Assembly (NCBI RefSeq): GCF_029690065.1
Contig: NZ_CP121463.1
Span: 62,001-126,000, forward strand
Direction of reading: 5' to 3'
DNA: 64,000 nucleotides
Source of the DNA: Arthrobacter sp. Y-9
Lineage (GTDB): Bacteria; Actinomycetota; Actinomycetes; Actinomycetales; Micrococcaceae
A program made the position numbers and the translations under genes. The stretch's first letter is position 1, and each line of letters starts with the position of its first letter. The notes below the pieces were generated by a model. The model had not been told where the DNA came from and did no database searches. It saw nothing but the letters and a program-made list of their open reading frames with translations. Shown here in pieces: positions 42,024 to 51,935 of the stretch.

Positions 42024-43130
42024 ATGAGCTCTCAGTCCACACCAGCACTCATCGACTGGAATCTGGCCGCGGCCACCGCGGCACGGCTCGCCCCGGCGGG
42101 GCCCCGATTGCGCCCGGCCGAGATCGCGGCCGCGGTGCAGGACATCCGGGCCAAAGCCGACGCCTCGGTGGAGCATGTGCACCGGATCACCGGCCTGGAA
42201 GCCGCCCGTAATCTGCGGGACTCCCAGGTCCTCGTGGTGGACCGGGCCGGTTGGGCGAAGGCGAACACGCAGGGTTTCGCGGCCATGATGACGCCCGCCC
42301 TCCACGCGTTCCGGGAGCGGCTGGCCAAGGACATGACCCCGGGCAGCGCCAAGGTCGGCGGGGCGATCACCGGGGCGCAGATGGGCTCGGTGCTGGCCTT
42401 CCTCTCCAGCAAGGTGCTCGGCCAGTACGAGCCGTTCTCCGCCCACCTGAACCAGGGGGAGGGCCACGCGGGGCGACTGCTCCTGGTAGCCCCGAACATC
42501 GTGGAGATCGAACGTCAGCTGGGCGTGGACCCGGACGACTTCCGGCTCTGGGTCTGCCTGCACGAACAGACCCACCGCGTGCAGTTCGCCGCGGCGCCGT
42601 GGCTGGCCGGTTTCATGATGGAGCAGATCGGGCAGCTGAGCGGCTCCCTCGTGGACAACGCCGGGTCCTTCCTCGAGCGGGCCACGCGTGCCGTCGTGTC
42701 CCTGAAGGAGGAGCGACAGGATCCCGAGGCCCCCAAGGGCTCGATCACGGATCTGCTGCAGGGCCCGGAGGAGAAGGCGATCATGTCGCGCCTCACCGGC
42801 ATCATGAGCCTGCTGGAAGGCCACGCGAACGTGGTCATGGACGCTGTGGACGCCGACGTCGTGCCGAGTGTCCGCACCATCCGGCAGCGATTCAGCGCGC
42901 GCGGCAAGGACCGCGGCGTGGTGGAGAAGTTCTTCCGGCGTCTGCTGGGGCTGGACGCCAAGATGCGGCAGTACACGGACGGCGCGCGCTTCGTCCGTGC
43001 CGTGGTGGACCGCGTCGGGATGGAAGGCTTCAACAAGGTCTGGGAGCGCCCCGAGAACCTCCCCACCGAGGCCGAGATCCACGACGCCGACACCTGGCTC
43101 GTGCGCATGGGGCTCGCCGGCGGTGTCTGA
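42024..43130 (+). CDS. Zinc-dependent metalloprotease family protein (DUF2342)
   Basis: This 368-residue protein belongs to the actinobacterial family also labelled coenzyme F420 biosynthesis-associated. The HExxH site is HEQTH (H180-H184, in CLHEQTHRVQFAAAP), and GHANVVMDAVD (about 271-281) has another His/Asp pair. The protein is mostly helical. It lies between dacB and tilS, as in many actinobacteria, and may process cell-wall or membrane proteins, but its substrate is unknown. CAGGAT ends six bases before the ATG, with no obvious ribosome-binding site. Its stop overlaps the tilS start region. Confidence 0.85.
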   Translation: MSSQSTPALIDWNLAAATAARLAPAGPRLRPAEIAAAVQDIRAKADASVEHVHRITGLEAARNLRDSQVLVVDRAGWAKANTQGFAAMMTPALHAFRERLAKDMTPGSAKVGGAITGAQMGSVLAFLSSKVLGQYEPFSAHLNQGEGHAGRLLLVAPNIVEIERQLGVDPDDFRLWVCLHEQTHRVQFAAAPWLAGFMMEQIGQLSGSLVDNAGSFLERATRAVVSLKEERQDPEAPKGSITDLLQGPEEKAIMSRLTGIMSLLEGHANVVMDAVDADVVPSVRTIRQRFSARGKDRGVVEKFFRRLLGLDAKMRQYTDGARFVRAVVDRVGMEGFNKVWERPENLPTEAEIHDADTWLVRMGLAGGV

Positions 43131-44349
43131 GACGGAGCTCCCGGCGGCTCCCGCGCAAGGCGTCACGACCGCTGTGCCCGGCTCGGTGGACGCCGACCCC
43201 GACGCGCGGCCCCGTGGACGCCGGAGCAAGGGGCGGCTCGCCCCGGTCCTGGGGACAGCCCGGCTGCATCTGCGCCAGGCGCTGGAGGATGAAGGATACC
43301 TGCCCCGGAATATGGCCCGTGGTCAGCGGGCGCTGAATCCGTCGGGTGACGGCCCCTTGAGAGTGCTCGTCGCGCTGAGCGGAGGCCCGGATTCGCTTGC
43401 GTTGGCCGCCGCCGCAGCGTTCTATGCCCGAAGCGGCATGTTCGAGGCCGGCGCCGTCGTGGTGGATCACCAGATGCAGGACGGCTCCGCGGAGGTCGCC
43501 CGACGAGCGGCGGGGCAGGCCCTGGGCCTCGGACTGGACCCGGTCCAGGTGGTCACCGTGACGGTCCCCGACACGGGCGATGGGCCGGAGGCGTCCGCCC
43601 GGATCGTTCGGCACGCTGCCTTGGAGTCAGCCGCCCGCGACGCCGGCGCCCAGGTGGTCCTGCTCGGTCACACCCTGGACGACCAGGCCGAACAGGTCCT
43701 CCTGGCGCTCGCCCGCGGTTCCGGGACTCGCGCGCTGTCCGGCATTCCCCGCCGGCGGGACTTCCCCGAGGGCGCCTACCTGAGGCCGTTCCTGGACCTG
43801 CGCCGCGAGGACACGGAAGCCGTGTGTGAGGCGGAGGAGCTGGACACCTGGCAGGACCCGAGCAACGCCGATCCCGCCTTCGCTCGGTCCCGCGTGCGGA
43901 CCGTGGTGCTGCCGCTCCTGGAGCAGCAGCTCGGCCCGGGAGTCGCGGAGTCGCTGCACCGCTCGGCCCACATCCTCGCGGCCGACGCCGCCTTCCTGGA
44001 CGCCGAGTCCGAACGGCACTTCGCCGCCCTCGCGGTGACCCATGGGGACGGCGTCCTCGAGCTTCCCGAGCAGGGGCTCCGGGAGCTCCCGGAGGCTCTG
44101 CGTGTGAGAGTCGTCGCACTCGCCGTGACCGCGCTGGGCGGCTCGCCGAGTTACGAGAGGCTCCAGGCCGCCGTCGCTCTCCTGAAACGGCAGGGAAGTG
44201 CGGGTCCTGTGCAGTTGCCGGGCAAGGTGAGTGTGCATCGCCTGCCGAGGCCCAAAGGGGCGCGCAGGGGCAGCGGGGAGTATGGGAAACTGGTGCTCAG
44301 GAGTACCGGGGGTCGCGCGGCAGACGCGGGACTGACAGGCCAAGGCTAG
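43123..44349 (+). CDS. tilS: tRNA(Ile)-lysidine synthase
   Basis: This 408-residue enzyme converts the wobble cytidine of tRNA-Ile (CAU anticodon) to lysidine using ATP and lysine. The PP-loop SGGPDS is at residues 86-91, followed by [10 protein letters not shown] and [15 protein letters not shown], typical of TilS. The C-terminal part is the shorter actinobacterial form. The GTG at 43123 is chosen since it overlaps the upstream stop. The extra 80 residues before the PP-loop are Ala/Pro/Arg-rich, and a later start is possible. Confidence 0.9.
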   Translation: MSETELPAAPAQGVTTAVPGSVDADPDARPRGRRSKGRLAPVLGTARLHLRQALEDEGYLPRNMARGQRALNPSGDGPLRVLVALSGGPDSLALAAAAAFYARSGMFEAGAVVVDHQMQDGSAEVARRAAGQALGLGLDPVQVVTVTVPDTGDGPEASARIVRHAALESAARDAGAQVVLLGHTLDDQAEQVLLALARGSGTRALSGIPRRRDFPEGAYLRPFLDLRREDTEAVCEAEELDTWQDPSNADPAFARSRVRTVVLPLLEQQLGPGVAESLHRSAHILAADAAFLDAESERHFAALAVTHGDGVLELPEQGLRELPEALRVRVVALAVTALGGSPSYERLQAAVALLKRQGSAGPVQLPGKVSVHRLPRPKGARRGSGEYGKLVLRSTGGRAADAGLTGQG

Positions 44350-44366
44350 ACACAACAGGAGTCAGG

Positions 44367-44918
44367 GTGGATTCGCAGGACGTCCAGGCAGATCTCAAGG
44401 AAATTCTTCTGACCAAGGAGGAGATCCAGCAGCGCATCACGGAACTCGCCGCTCAGATCGACAAGGATTACGAAGGCCGCGATCTGCTGATCGTGGGCGT
44501 GCTGAAGGGCGCGGTCATGGTCATGGCGGACCTCGCGAGGGCACTGCACAGCCACGTGACCATGGACTGGATGGCCGTGTCGTCCTACGGCTCCGGGACG
44601 CAGTCCTCCGGCGTCGTCCGTATCATCAAGGACCTCGAGACGGACCTGCTCGGCAAGCACGTCCTGATCGTCGAGGACATCATCGATTCCGGCCTGACCC
44701 TCTCCTGGCTCAAGGCGAACCTGGAATCCCGTGGCCCCGCGAGCGTGGAGATCTGCACCATGCTGCGCAAGCCGGATGCCGCCAAGGTCGAGATCGACGT
44801 CAAGTACGTCGGCAAGGACATCCCCAACGAGTTCGTGGTGGGCTACGGCCTCGACTACGCCGAGAAGTACCGCAACCTGGACTTCGTGGGCAGCCTGGCC
44901 CCGCACGTCTACGAGTAG
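44367..44918 (+). CDS. hpt: Hypoxanthine phosphoribosyltransferase
   Basis: This 183-residue purine salvage enzyme makes IMP and GMP from hypoxanthine or guanine and PRPP. The PRPP-binding motif is [17 protein letters not shown] (about 99-115), and [12 protein letters not shown] and [18 protein letters not shown] are the other conserved parts. It starts at a GTG, 17 bp after tilS, with AGGAGTCAGGG as ribosome-binding site. In relatives ftsH normally follows directly; here a GH32 gene stands between. Confidence 0.95.
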   Translation: MDSQDVQADLKEILLTKEEIQQRITELAAQIDKDYEGRDLLIVGVLKGAVMVMADLARALHSHVTMDWMAVSSYGSGTQSSGVVRIIKDLETDLLGKHVLIVEDIIDSGLTLSWLKANLESRGPASVEICTMLRKPDAAKVEIDVKYVGKDIPNEFVVGYGLDYAEKYRNLDFVGSLAPHVYE

Positions 44919-44930
44919 ACACCTTCTTCC

Positions 44931-44990
44931 GGAACCCCGTCCGGACACCGCCCGCGCTGACACAGCCGGGGGTGTTCCGGGCGGGGTTCC
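44931..44990 (+). terminator. Terminator after hpt
   Basis: GGAACCCCG (44931-44939) pairs with CGGGGTTCC (44982-44990), and CCGGACACC pairs with GGTGTTCCGG further in, with one bulge. The long stem starts 13 bp after the hpt stop. There is no U-run. Confidence 0.65.
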
Positions 44991-45032
44991 GTGCTGTCCG
45001 GGTCCATGTTCTTCGCCTGGCCCTGCGCCCTA

Positions 45033-45123
45033 GTTCCCCTCTTGCGCCCCAATTGAGGCGCAAACGACGAATCTGGGCGCGGAAACAGTGGATTCCAGAG
45101 AGCGGGGGCTGGGGAGAGGGAAC
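45033..45123. repeat. Complex inverted-repeat region upstream of the GH32 gene
   Basis: GTTCCC (45033-45038) and GGGAAC (45118-45123) could close a large structure. Inside it TTGCGCC and GGCGCAA form a 7-bp stem (about 45042-45063), and GAATC pairs with GATTC around GGAAACAGTG. The GGAAACAGTGGATTCC portion resembles the arm GAAACAGTGAGTTC of hairpin R5, so this may be a degraded copy of that family. The stretch between hpt and the GH32 gene holds no gene. Confidence 0.45.
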
Positions 45124-45207
45124 TCGCGGGTCCCGGTCATGGCCGCTCGGGCTCCCGAGCCATCACCCCGGCTACCCTTCCAGCCCCGGATGCCGTTTAA
45201 TGTCTCC

Positions 45208-46779
45208 ATGCCCCACAACCCCTGCGCATCTCTCGACACCCTTGACCTAACACGTGTGAGGTCCGGGACTCCCGACCGCCGTCCCGTCCTGCACCACACG
45301 GCGGAGAACACCTGGCTCAACGATCCCAACGGCCTGATCTTCCACCACGGGCTCTACCACCTCTACTACCAGAACAACCCGTTCGGGAACGTCTGGGGCA
45401 ACATGTCCTGGGGTCACGCCACGTCCGTCGATCTGGTGCGCTGGGAGGAGCACGCCGTCGCGATTCCGTGCGAGGACGGGGAGGGCATCTTCTCCGGCAG
45501 CGCCGTGTTCGACGCGCGGAACACGAGCGGCCTCGGCACCGCCGAGCGGCCTCCCCTGGTCGCGATCTACACGAGCGCCTACGAGGCGCCGCACCCGCTG
45601 GCCGGGCGACAGGCGCAATCGCTGGCCTACAGCCTCGACGGCGGCTTCACCTGGACCAAGTTCGCCGGCAACCCCGTGCTGGACCGGTCTTCCAGCGACT
45701 TCCGGGACCCCAAGGTCATCCGCTGCCAGGACCCCGCCGGCGATTTCTGGCTCCTCGTGGCCGTCGAGGCGCTGGAGAGGAAAGTGGTCCTCTATCGCTC
45801 GGAGAACCTGCGGGACTGGGAGTTCCTGAGCGAGTTCGGGCCCGCCAACGCCATCGGCGGCGTCTGGGAATGCCCCGACCTCTTTCCGCTCCCGGACCCC
45901 GAGCGTCCGGGCCGGGAGAAGTGGGTCCTCCTGGTGAACCTGAACCCCGGCGGCGTGGCGGGGGGCTCCGGCGGCCAGTACTTCGTGGGCGACTTCGACG
46001 GCGTGCGCTTCACCCCCGACCCCGGCTCGCTCCTGGCCGAGGGCCCCGTGGATGCGGACGGCCCCGCCTCGGACGCGTCCGCGGCACAACTCGCCAAGTG
46101 CCTCTGGCTCGACCACGGCCGCGACTGCTACGCGACCGTCTCCTTCGACAGCGCCCCCGGCGAGGGCCGGGTGCTGATCGGCTGGATGAGCAATTGGGAC
46201 TACGCCGTCCAGACGCCCACGGACCCGTGGCGCTCCGGGATGACGCTCGCCCGGCGGGCCACTCTGGTGTCCACACCGGACGGCCTGCGGCTCGCCCAGC
46301 GGCCGATCCTTCCCGAACCCGGCGCGGGTCAGCGTGTTCAGGAGGCCCGCGGCGTCGCGCTCGAACCTGGCGAACCCTTCGCGTTGGCTGACTTCCCCGA
46401 CGACGGCGCCCAGCGCATCCTCCTGGCGGTCCGGCCGGGCGCCGCCCCGCTCACCCTCCGCCTGTTCGACGACGGCGAGCGGGCCGCCGTCGTCCGCTAC
46501 TCGCCGGAGGAGGGGGTACTGAGCCTGGACCGCCGGAACAGCGGCGACGTCGCCTTCCACGGGAAGTTCGCGTCCGTGGAGCGGGTCGGGGCCGCGCTGC
46601 GCGACGGGGTTCTGCGGCTCGACCTCATCCTGGACCGCTGCTCGGTGGAGATCTTCACTCAAGACGGTCTCGTGGCCCTGACGGATCTGGTGTTCCGCGA
46701 GTCCGGCCAGGTCGGCGCCTCGCTCGTGGGCGGTGCGGGCGCGGTCCTGGAGTCGCTGGAGATCGATCGCCTGAACTGA
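45208..46779 (+). CDS. Glycoside hydrolase family 32 (beta-fructosidase: sucrase, invertase or levanase type)
   Basis: This 523-residue enzyme has a five-bladed beta-propeller with the three GH32 catalytic elements: WLNDPNG with the nucleophile D39, FRDP with Asp near 165, and ECPD with the acid/base Glu near 220. A C-terminal beta-sandwich follows (about 390-523). There is no signal peptide, so it probably acts on sucrose or short fructans inside the cell. The ATG at 45208 is the best start. 45190 is the alternative, and neither has a ribosome-binding site. It interrupts the usual hpt-ftsH neighbourhood and has no sugar transporter or regulator beside it, which suggests an inserted gene. Confidence 0.88.
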   Translation: MPHNPCASLDTLDLTRVRSGTPDRRPVLHHTAENTWLNDPNGLIFHHGLYHLYYQNNPFGNVWGNMSWGHATSVDLVRWEEHAVAIPCEDGEGIFSGSAVFDARNTSGLGTAERPPLVAIYTSAYEAPHPLAGRQAQSLAYSLDGGFTWTKFAGNPVLDRSSSDFRDPKVIRCQDPAGDFWLLVAVEALERKVVLYRSENLRDWEFLSEFGPANAIGGVWECPDLFPLPDPERPGREKWVLLVNLNPGGVAGGSGGQYFVGDFDGVRFTPDPGSLLAEGPVDADGPASDASAAQLAKCLWLDHGRDCYATVSFDSAPGEGRVLIGWMSNWDYAVQTPTDPWRSGMTLARRATLVSTPDGLRLAQRPILPEPGAGQRVQEARGVALEPGEPFALADFPDDGAQRILLAVRPGAAPLTLRLFDDGERAAVVRYSPEEGVLSLDRRNSGDVAFHGKFASVERVGAALRDGVLRLDLILDRCSVEIFTQDGLVALTDLVFRESGQVGASLVGGAGAVLESLEIDRLN

Positions 46780-46932
46780 CCGCGGGCGCCCCACTTTCGC
46801 CCTGAGGGAACTTTTCGCATCCGATGTGCGTCTGATGGTGGAGACGGTGTAAAGCTAGATTCCAGAGAACTGGGTCCAGCGCCGTGCTCGGGCCAAGCAT
46901 TCGCAGGAGGGATGGGGCACACGCCCCGGTAG

Positions 46933-48960
46933 ATGAAACTCAAAAATATCGCCAAGGGTCCCTGGATCTGGATCGCCGTCGCGGTGGCCATCATGCTCCT
47001 CGCCTTCGCCACGTTCGCGCCGGGTGGACCCGCGCAGATCGACACCAACAAGGGTCTCGAGCTGCTCTCCCAGTCGGGCAAGGTGGACCAGGCCAAGATC
47101 ATCGACGGCGAGAACCGGGTGAGCCTCACCCTCAAGGATCCCCTCAGCGTCGACGGCCAGGACAAGGGCAAGGACGTCTACTTCAAGTACGTGGATGCCC
47201 GCGCCAAGGACGTCGTCACCGCGGTGAACGACGCCAAGCCGTCCAAGGGCTTCCAGGATCAGCCGGTGGAGAGCAACTGGTTCTCCGGTCTGCTGTCCCT
47301 GCTGCTGCCCGTGCTGCTGCTCGTCCTCCTGTTCTGGTTCCTCATGTCCCGCATGCAGGGCGGCGGCTCCAAGGTCATGCAGTTCGGCAAGTCCCGGGCC
47401 AAGATGCTCAGCAAGGACATGCCGCAGGTGACCTTCGCGGACGTCGCCGGCGCCGACGAGGCGGTGGAGGAGCTCCATGAGATCAAGGAGTTCCTGCGCG
47501 AGCCCGGCAAGTTCCAGGCCCTCGGCGCCAAGATCCCGAAGGGCGTGCTGCTCTACGGCCCTCCCGGCACCGGTAAGACCCTGCTGGCCCGCGCCGTCGC
47601 CGGCGAGGCCGGGGTCCCCTTCTTCTCCATCTCCGGCTCGGACTTCGTCGAGATGTTCGTCGGTGTGGGCGCCTCGCGTGTCCGTGACCTGTTCGAGCAG
47701 GCCAAGGCCAACAGCCCGGCCATCATCTTCGTGGACGAGATCGACGCCGTCGGCCGTCACCGTGGCGTCGGCATCGGCGGCGGCAATGACGAGCGCGAGC
47801 AGACCCTGAACCAGATGCTCGTGGAGATGGACGGCTTCGACGCCAAGACCAACGTCATCATGATCGCGGCGACCAACCGCCCCGACATCCTGGACCCCGC
47901 CCTGCTGCGTCCCGGCCGTTTCGACCGCCAGATCCCGGTGGACGCCCCGGACCGCAAGGGCCGCGAGGACATCCTCAAGGTGCACGCGAAGGGCAAGCCG
48001 TTGGCGCCCGGCGTCGACCTCAACGCCGTCGCCAAGAAGACCCCGGGCTACACCGGCGCCGACCTGGCCAACGTGCTGAACGAGGCCGCGCTGCTCACGG
48101 CCCGCTCCAACGCGGACCTGATCGACGACCGTGCCCTGGACGAGGGCGTGGACCGCGTGATGGGCGGCCCGCAGCGCCGCAGCCGCACGCAGAAGGAACA
48201 CGACCGCAAGATCACCGCGTACCACGAGGGCGGTCACGCTCTGGTGGCCGCGGCCCTGCACAACGCCCCGCCCGTCACCAAGGTGACCATCCTGCCGCGC
48301 GGCCGAGCCGGCGGCTACACCCTGGTGGTCCCGGACGACGATCCGCAGGGCTACACCCGCAACGAGCTCCTGGACCGCATGGCCTGGGCCATGGGCGGCC
48401 GTGTGGCCGAGGAGATCGTGTTCCACGACCCCACCACGGGCGCCTCCAACGACATCGAGCAGGCCACCACCACGGCCCGCCGCATGGTCACCGAGCTCGG
48501 CATGAGCGAGAAGGTCGGCGCCATCAAGGTGGCCGGCGGCGTCTCCAACGTCATGGGCGCCGGCCGCGGCGGCGATGACAGCGGAGTCACCATCTCCAAC
48601 GAACTCGCGGCCCTGGTCGACGAAGAGGTGCGCAGGCTCCTGGACGACGCCCACGACGAGGCGTACTCCGTGCTGACCGAGAACCGGGACATCCTGGACG
48701 CCATGGCACTGGAGCTCCTCGAGAAGGAGACCATCAACCAGGCCGATGTGGAGCGCCTGACGGCGGGCGTGCGCAAGCCTGTCCAGCGCCCGATCTGGCT
48801 CTCCAAGGAATCCCGCCCGGTGCAGCACATCGCGCCGGTGCAGTCCAGCCGTGAAAAGGCCCAGCTGGCCGCCCAGCAGGTCCCGGCCACGGCCGAGTCA
48901 GACTCCGCGCCGCATGTGATCGAAGATGACGGACAGCCCGAAGGCCCGCAGGGTCTCTGA
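46933..48960 (+). CDS. ftsH: ATP-dependent zinc metalloprotease FtsH
   Basis: This 675-residue membrane-anchored AAA protease degrades misfolded and regulatory membrane proteins. Two membrane spans (about 11-29 and 118-138) enclose an extracytoplasmic domain. The AAA module has Walker A GPPGTGKT (about 209-216), Walker B IIFVDEID (about 261-268) and the arginine-finger region RPGRFDRQI. The zinc site is HEGGH (H431-H435; the actinobacterial variant of HEAGH). The C-terminal tail (about 610-675) is long and acidic. The ATG at 46933 has a GGGGCACACG-type weak ribosome-binding site. folE follows after 22 bp. Confidence 0.97.
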   Translation: MKLKNIAKGPWIWIAVAVAIMLLAFATFAPGGPAQIDTNKGLELLSQSGKVDQAKIIDGENRVSLTLKDPLSVDGQDKGKDVYFKYVDARAKDVVTAVNDAKPSKGFQDQPVESNWFSGLLSLLLPVLLLVLLFWFLMSRMQGGGSKVMQFGKSRAKMLSKDMPQVTFADVAGADEAVEELHEIKEFLREPGKFQALGAKIPKGVLLYGPPGTGKTLLARAVAGEAGVPFFSISGSDFVEMFVGVGASRVRDLFEQAKANSPAIIFVDEIDAVGRHRGVGIGGGNDEREQTLNQMLVEMDGFDAKTNVIMIAATNRPDILDPALLRPGRFDRQIPVDAPDRKGREDILKVHAKGKPLAPGVDLNAVAKKTPGYTGADLANVLNEAALLTARSNADLIDDRALDEGVDRVMGGPQRRSRTQKEHDRKITAYHEGGHALVAAALHNAPPVTKVTILPRGRAGGYTLVVPDDDPQGYTRNELLDRMAWAMGGRVAEEIVFHDPTTGASNDIEQATTTARRMVTELGMSEKVGAIKVAGGVSNVMGAGRGGDDSGVTISNELAALVDEEVRRLLDDAHDEAYSVLTENRDILDAMALELLEKETINQADVERLTAGVRKPVQRPIWLSKESRPVQHIAPVQSSREKAQLAAQQVPATAESDSAPHVIEDDGQPEGPQGL

Positions 48961-48970
48961 GCCGGACGGC

Positions 48971-48983
48971 TAGGATGCTTAGG
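48971..48983 (+). promoter_or_regulatory. Candidate leaderless promoter of folE
   Basis: TAGGAT (48971-48976) is followed by six bases and the GTG start codon of folE. There is no ribosome-binding site. A promoter here would uncouple the folate operon from ftsH. Confidence 0.5.
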
Positions 48984-49606
48984 TGACTCACATCGACGAC
49001 GACGTCCCCAGCACTGCCTCGGACGCCGCCTCAGCGGACGGCCCCATGGACCTGCCGCGCATCGAGGCGGCGGTCCGGGAGATCCTGATCGCCGTGGGGG
49101 AGGACCCGGACCGTTCCGGCCTGGCCGACACCCCCGCCCGGGTGGCGCGTGCCTACGCCGAGATGTTCTCGGGCATCCACCAGGACCCGGGTTCGGTCCT
49201 CCAGACCATGTTCGACATGGACCACGAGGAACTCGTGCTGGTCAAGGACATCCCGTTCTACTCGACCTGTGAACATCACCTGGTCCCGTTCCACGGCGTC
49301 GCGCATGTGGGATACATCCCCTCGCACGACGGCATGGTGACGGGACTGAGCAAGCTGGCGCGCCTCGTGGACATCATCGCCCGCAGGCCGCAGGTGCAGG
49401 AACGGCTCACCACGCAGATCGTGGAAGCCCTCGTCACCCACCTCAAGCCGCGCGGTGCCATCGCCGTCGTGGAATGCGAACACATGTGCATGTCGATGCG
49501 GGGCATCCGCAAGCCCGGCGCCAAGACCGTCACCAGCGCGGTCCGCGGGCAGCTGCACGACCCAGCCACACGAGCTGAAGCCATGAGCCTGATACTCGGA
49601 AGGTAA
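48983..49606 (+). CDS. folE: GTP cyclohydrolase I
   Basis: This 207-residue enzyme catalyses the first step of folate synthesis (GTP to dihydroneopterin triphosphate). Zinc ligands are visible in [11 protein letters not shown] (C96 and the following His) and [12 protein letters not shown] (about 163-174). The N-terminal 20 residues are variable. It is first in a folE-folP-folB-folK block with gaps of 7 bp or overlaps. The GTG start and preceding TAGGAT box suggest a leaderless mRNA. Confidence 0.97.
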   Translation: MTHIDDDVPSTASDAASADGPMDLPRIEAAVREILIAVGEDPDRSGLADTPARVARAYAEMFSGIHQDPGSVLQTMFDMDHEELVLVKDIPFYSTCEHHLVPFHGVAHVGYIPSHDGMVTGLSKLARLVDIIARRPQVQERLTTQIVEALVTHLKPRGAIAVVECEHMCMSMRGIRKPGAKTVTSAVRGQLHDPATRAEAMSLILGR

Positions 49607-49613
49607 ATACCCT

Positions 49614-50519
49614 ATGGACTCGCTTGCCGCAGCACCGGGAACCGGCCCGGCCACCAATCCTTTGCCCGTGATCCGGAAAGCCAAAGCAGCAGCCCGATTC
49701 GAAGACCTCCCCCAGGACCGCACGCTGGTCATGGGTGTGCTGAACGTGACGCCGGATTCCTTCAGCGACGGGGGGCAGCACACGAGCGCGGATTCCGCGA
49801 TCGCGCACGGCCTCCGCATGTTCTACGGCGGAGCCGACATCCTCGACGTCGGGGGCGAATCCACCCGTCCGGGGGCCGAGCCGGTGAGCCCGGAGGAGGA
49901 GCAGCGCCGCGTGCTGCCCGTGGTCGCGGCACTGGTGAAGGCCGGGGCCCTGGTCAGCATCGACACGGTCAACGCCTCCACGGCCGCGGCCGCGCTGGAC
50001 GCCGGCGCCGCGATCGTCAACGACGTCTCCGGCCAGCGGGTCAGTGACGAGATGATCCAGCTCGTGGCCTCGCGCCGCGTGCCGTACATCCTCACCCACT
50101 CCCGGGGCGACTCGCAGACCATGGATTCCCTCGCCGACTACACGGACGTCGTGTCCGAGGTGGTCGCCGAGCTCGAGGAGCTGCGCGCCCGCTTCCGGAG
50201 CGCCGGTCACGCCGACGAGCGCCTCATCCTCGATCCCGGCCTCGGCTTCGCCAAGCAGGGCGAGCAGAACTGGGAGCTCCTCCGCGGCCTGGGCCGTCTC
50301 CAGGACCTGGGTCACCGCGTCCTCGTGGGCGCGTCCCGCAAGCGCTTCCTCGGTGAGCTGCTCACCTCGGCCGGTAAGGCCGCCGCTCCCGTGGAGCGCG
50401 ACGCCGCCACGCTGGCCATCACCGCCCTCTCCGCCGGGCAGGGCGCCTGGGCCGTCCGCGTGCACGACGTCGGCCCCAACGTGGACGCGGTGAAGGTCGC
50501 CGCGCGCTGGGCGGCGTGA
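49614..50519 (+). CDS. folP: Dihydropteroate synthase
   Basis: This 301-residue TIM-barrel enzyme joins p-aminobenzoate to hydroxymethyldihydropterin diphosphate; it is the sulfonamide target. VMGVLNVTPDSFSDGG (about 40-55) and DVGGESTRPGAEPV (about 79-92) are the two DHPS signatures, and LDPGLGFAKQGEQN is the later conserved loop. The N-terminal 35 residues are an extension relative to short homologues. Its stop overlaps the folB start in a duplicated GCGGCGTGA unit. Confidence 0.97.
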   Translation: MDSLAAAPGTGPATNPLPVIRKAKAAARFEDLPQDRTLVMGVLNVTPDSFSDGGQHTSADSAIAHGLRMFYGGADILDVGGESTRPGAEPVSPEEEQRRVLPVVAALVKAGALVSIDTVNASTAAAALDAGAAIVNDVSGQRVSDEMIQLVASRRVPYILTHSRGDSQTMDSLADYTDVVSEVVAELEELRARFRSAGHADERLILDPGLGFAKQGEQNWELLRGLGRLQDLGHRVLVGASRKRFLGELLTSAGKAAAPVERDAATLAITALSAGQGAWAVRVHDVGPNVDAVKVAARWAA

Positions 50520-50947
50520 GCGGCGTGAGCGTGGCGGGGGACGGCGGCGTCCGCACGCTGGACCGGATCGAACTCCGCGGCGTCACCGCCACCGGCTACC
50601 ACGGGGTCTTCGACTTCGAGCGCCGCGAGGGCCAGCCGTTCGTGGTGGACCTGGTCATGCACCGGGACTTCCGCCGTGCGGCCGAGACCGACGACGTCGA
50701 GGACACGGCCCACTACGGACTCGTGGCGGAAGCCGTGACGGCCGTGATCGAGGGACCGGCCGTGAACCTCATCGAGAAGCTGGCCGTCCTGATCGCCCGC
50801 GCCGTCCTGGCGGGCTTCGATGTGGAGTCCGTCGAGGTCACGGTGCACAAGCCCAAGGCGCCCATCGAGGTGCCGTTCGGGGACGTCGCCGTCGTGGTGT
50901 CCCGTTCCCGTGCCGATTTCCCCGGACTCGAAGGAGGTTCCGCATGA
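50516..50947 (+). CDS. folB: Dihydroneopterin aldolase
   Basis: This 143-residue enzyme cleaves dihydroneopterin to hydroxymethyldihydropterin and glycolaldehyde. Conserved parts are LRGVTATGYHGVFDFERREGQ (with the Tyr-His-Gly; a 21-residue block, ends counted), DTAHYGLVAE (about 62-71) and NLIEKLAVLIA with the catalytic Lys. The start is taken at the GTG 50516 that overlaps the folP stop. The GTGs at 50525 or 50528 are possible because of the 9-bp duplication. It overlaps folK by 4 bp. Confidence 0.95.
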   Translation: MSGVSVAGDGGVRTLDRIELRGVTATGYHGVFDFERREGQPFVVDLVMHRDFRRAAETDDVEDTAHYGLVAEAVTAVIEGPAVNLIEKLAVLIARAVLAGFDVESVEVTVHKPKAPIEVPFGDVAVVVSRSRADFPGLEGGSA

Positions 50948-51438
50948 GCCGCACCCGAGCCATCCTGGCCCTCGGAAGCAACCTCGGCGAGCGGCAGGGC
51001 ACCCTGTCCGCCGCCGTCGCCGATCTGGTGAATCACCCGGCGGTGCACCTGGTGGACATCTCGCCGGTCATCCAGACCAAGGCCGTGGGCGGTCCCGAGG
51101 ACCAGCCCGACTACCTGAACATGGTCCTGGCGGTCGACACCGAGCTCGAACCGCTGGACCTCCTGGCCCACTGCCAGGCCGTGGAGCAGATGCATCACCG
51201 CGTGCGCGAGGTCCGCTGGGGGCCGCGCACACTGGATGTCGACGTGATCGTCTTCGGCGACGTCCAGAGCGACGATCCCGTCCTGACCCTGCCGCACCCG
51301 CGCGCCGCCGAGCGCGCGTTCGTCCTGGTCCCGTGGGCCGCGATGGACCCCGAGGCCATCCTGAACGGCGCCCCGGTCCGTGAGCTGGCCGTCGCCGCGG
51401 CCGACTACCCCGACGTCGACGAGTACGACGAGTACTGA
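50944..51438 (+). CDS. folK: 2-amino-4-hydroxy-6-hydroxymethyldihydropteridine diphosphokinase
   Basis: This 164-residue kinase activates hydroxymethyldihydropterin with ATP before the FolP step. The signatures are ILALGSNLGERQG (about 6-18), the HPPK motif RWGPRTLDVDVIVFGD (about 91-106) and LPHPRAAERAFVLVPW (about 118-133). Its ATG overlaps the folB stop. The acidic C-terminal tail (DVDEYDEY) ends 2 bp before the DUF3180 gene. Confidence 0.96.
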   Translation: MSRTRAILALGSNLGERQGTLSAAVADLVNHPAVHLVDISPVIQTKAVGGPEDQPDYLNMVLAVDTELEPLDLLAHCQAVEQMHHRVREVRWGPRTLDVDVIVFGDVQSDDPVLTLPHPRAAERAFVLVPWAAMDPEAILNGAPVRELAVAAADYPDVDEYDEY

Positions 51439-51440
51439 TC

Positions 51441-51935
51441 ATGCGCCTGATGCGACCCGCTCAGCTCGCCGGGCTGGCCCTCGCCTTCCTGGTGGTGGGG
51501 CTCCTGGTCTCGATGATCGTGCAGCGGTACGGTCTGCCGGTGCCGCTGCTCCCGCTCGCCGCGGTGTTCAGCATGCTCGCGATCGCGCTGCTGACGTTCC
51601 TCCTGGGCTGGAGGGTGCACCGCTGGAAGACCGCCAAGGTCAAGAAGCAGCTCGACCCGATCCTGGCCGCCCGGACGCTGATCCTGGCGCAGGCCGGGGC
51701 GTACGCGGGGACCGTGCTGTTCGGCTGGCATGTGGGCATCCTGCTGGAGCAGCTGCAGTTCCTGCAGTACTCCAGCGCCGTGGACCATGTCATCACGGCC
51801 GCCGTCATGGCGGGCGGCGGGGTGGTCATGCTGGTGGTGGGCCTGATCGTCGAGCGCTTCTGCCGGATCCCTCCGGAGGACGACGGCGGCGCGGACGGTG
51901 GCAAGGACAAGGGGACTGAGGGTGAGTATGCCTGA
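51441..51935 (+). CDS. DUF3180 membrane protein
   Basis: This 164-residue protein has four membrane spans (about 7-25, 32-52, 75-95 and 112-135) and a charged C-terminal tail (about 142-164). DUF3180 is an actinobacterial family that nearly always follows folK. Its role is unknown, and a transport or envelope role is sometimes proposed. Its end overlaps the start of the next gene by 8 bp, so it is part of the folate-pantothenate transcript. Confidence 0.88.
   Translation: MRLMRPAQLAGLALAFLVVGLLVSMIVQRYGLPVPLLPLAAVFSMLAIALLTFLLGWRVHRWKTAKVKKQLDPILAARTLILAQAGAYAGTVLFGWHVGILLEQLQFLQYSSAVDHVITAAVMAGGGVVMLVVGLIVERFCRIPPEDDGGADGGKDKGTEGEYA

Noticed and set aside
45088-45207. N-terminal extension of the GH32 protein, including a possible signal peptide
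   Set aside because: The upstream residues are charged and Pro/Arg-rich with no hydrophobic core, and they overlap the inverted-repeat region. The start at 45208 is preferred.
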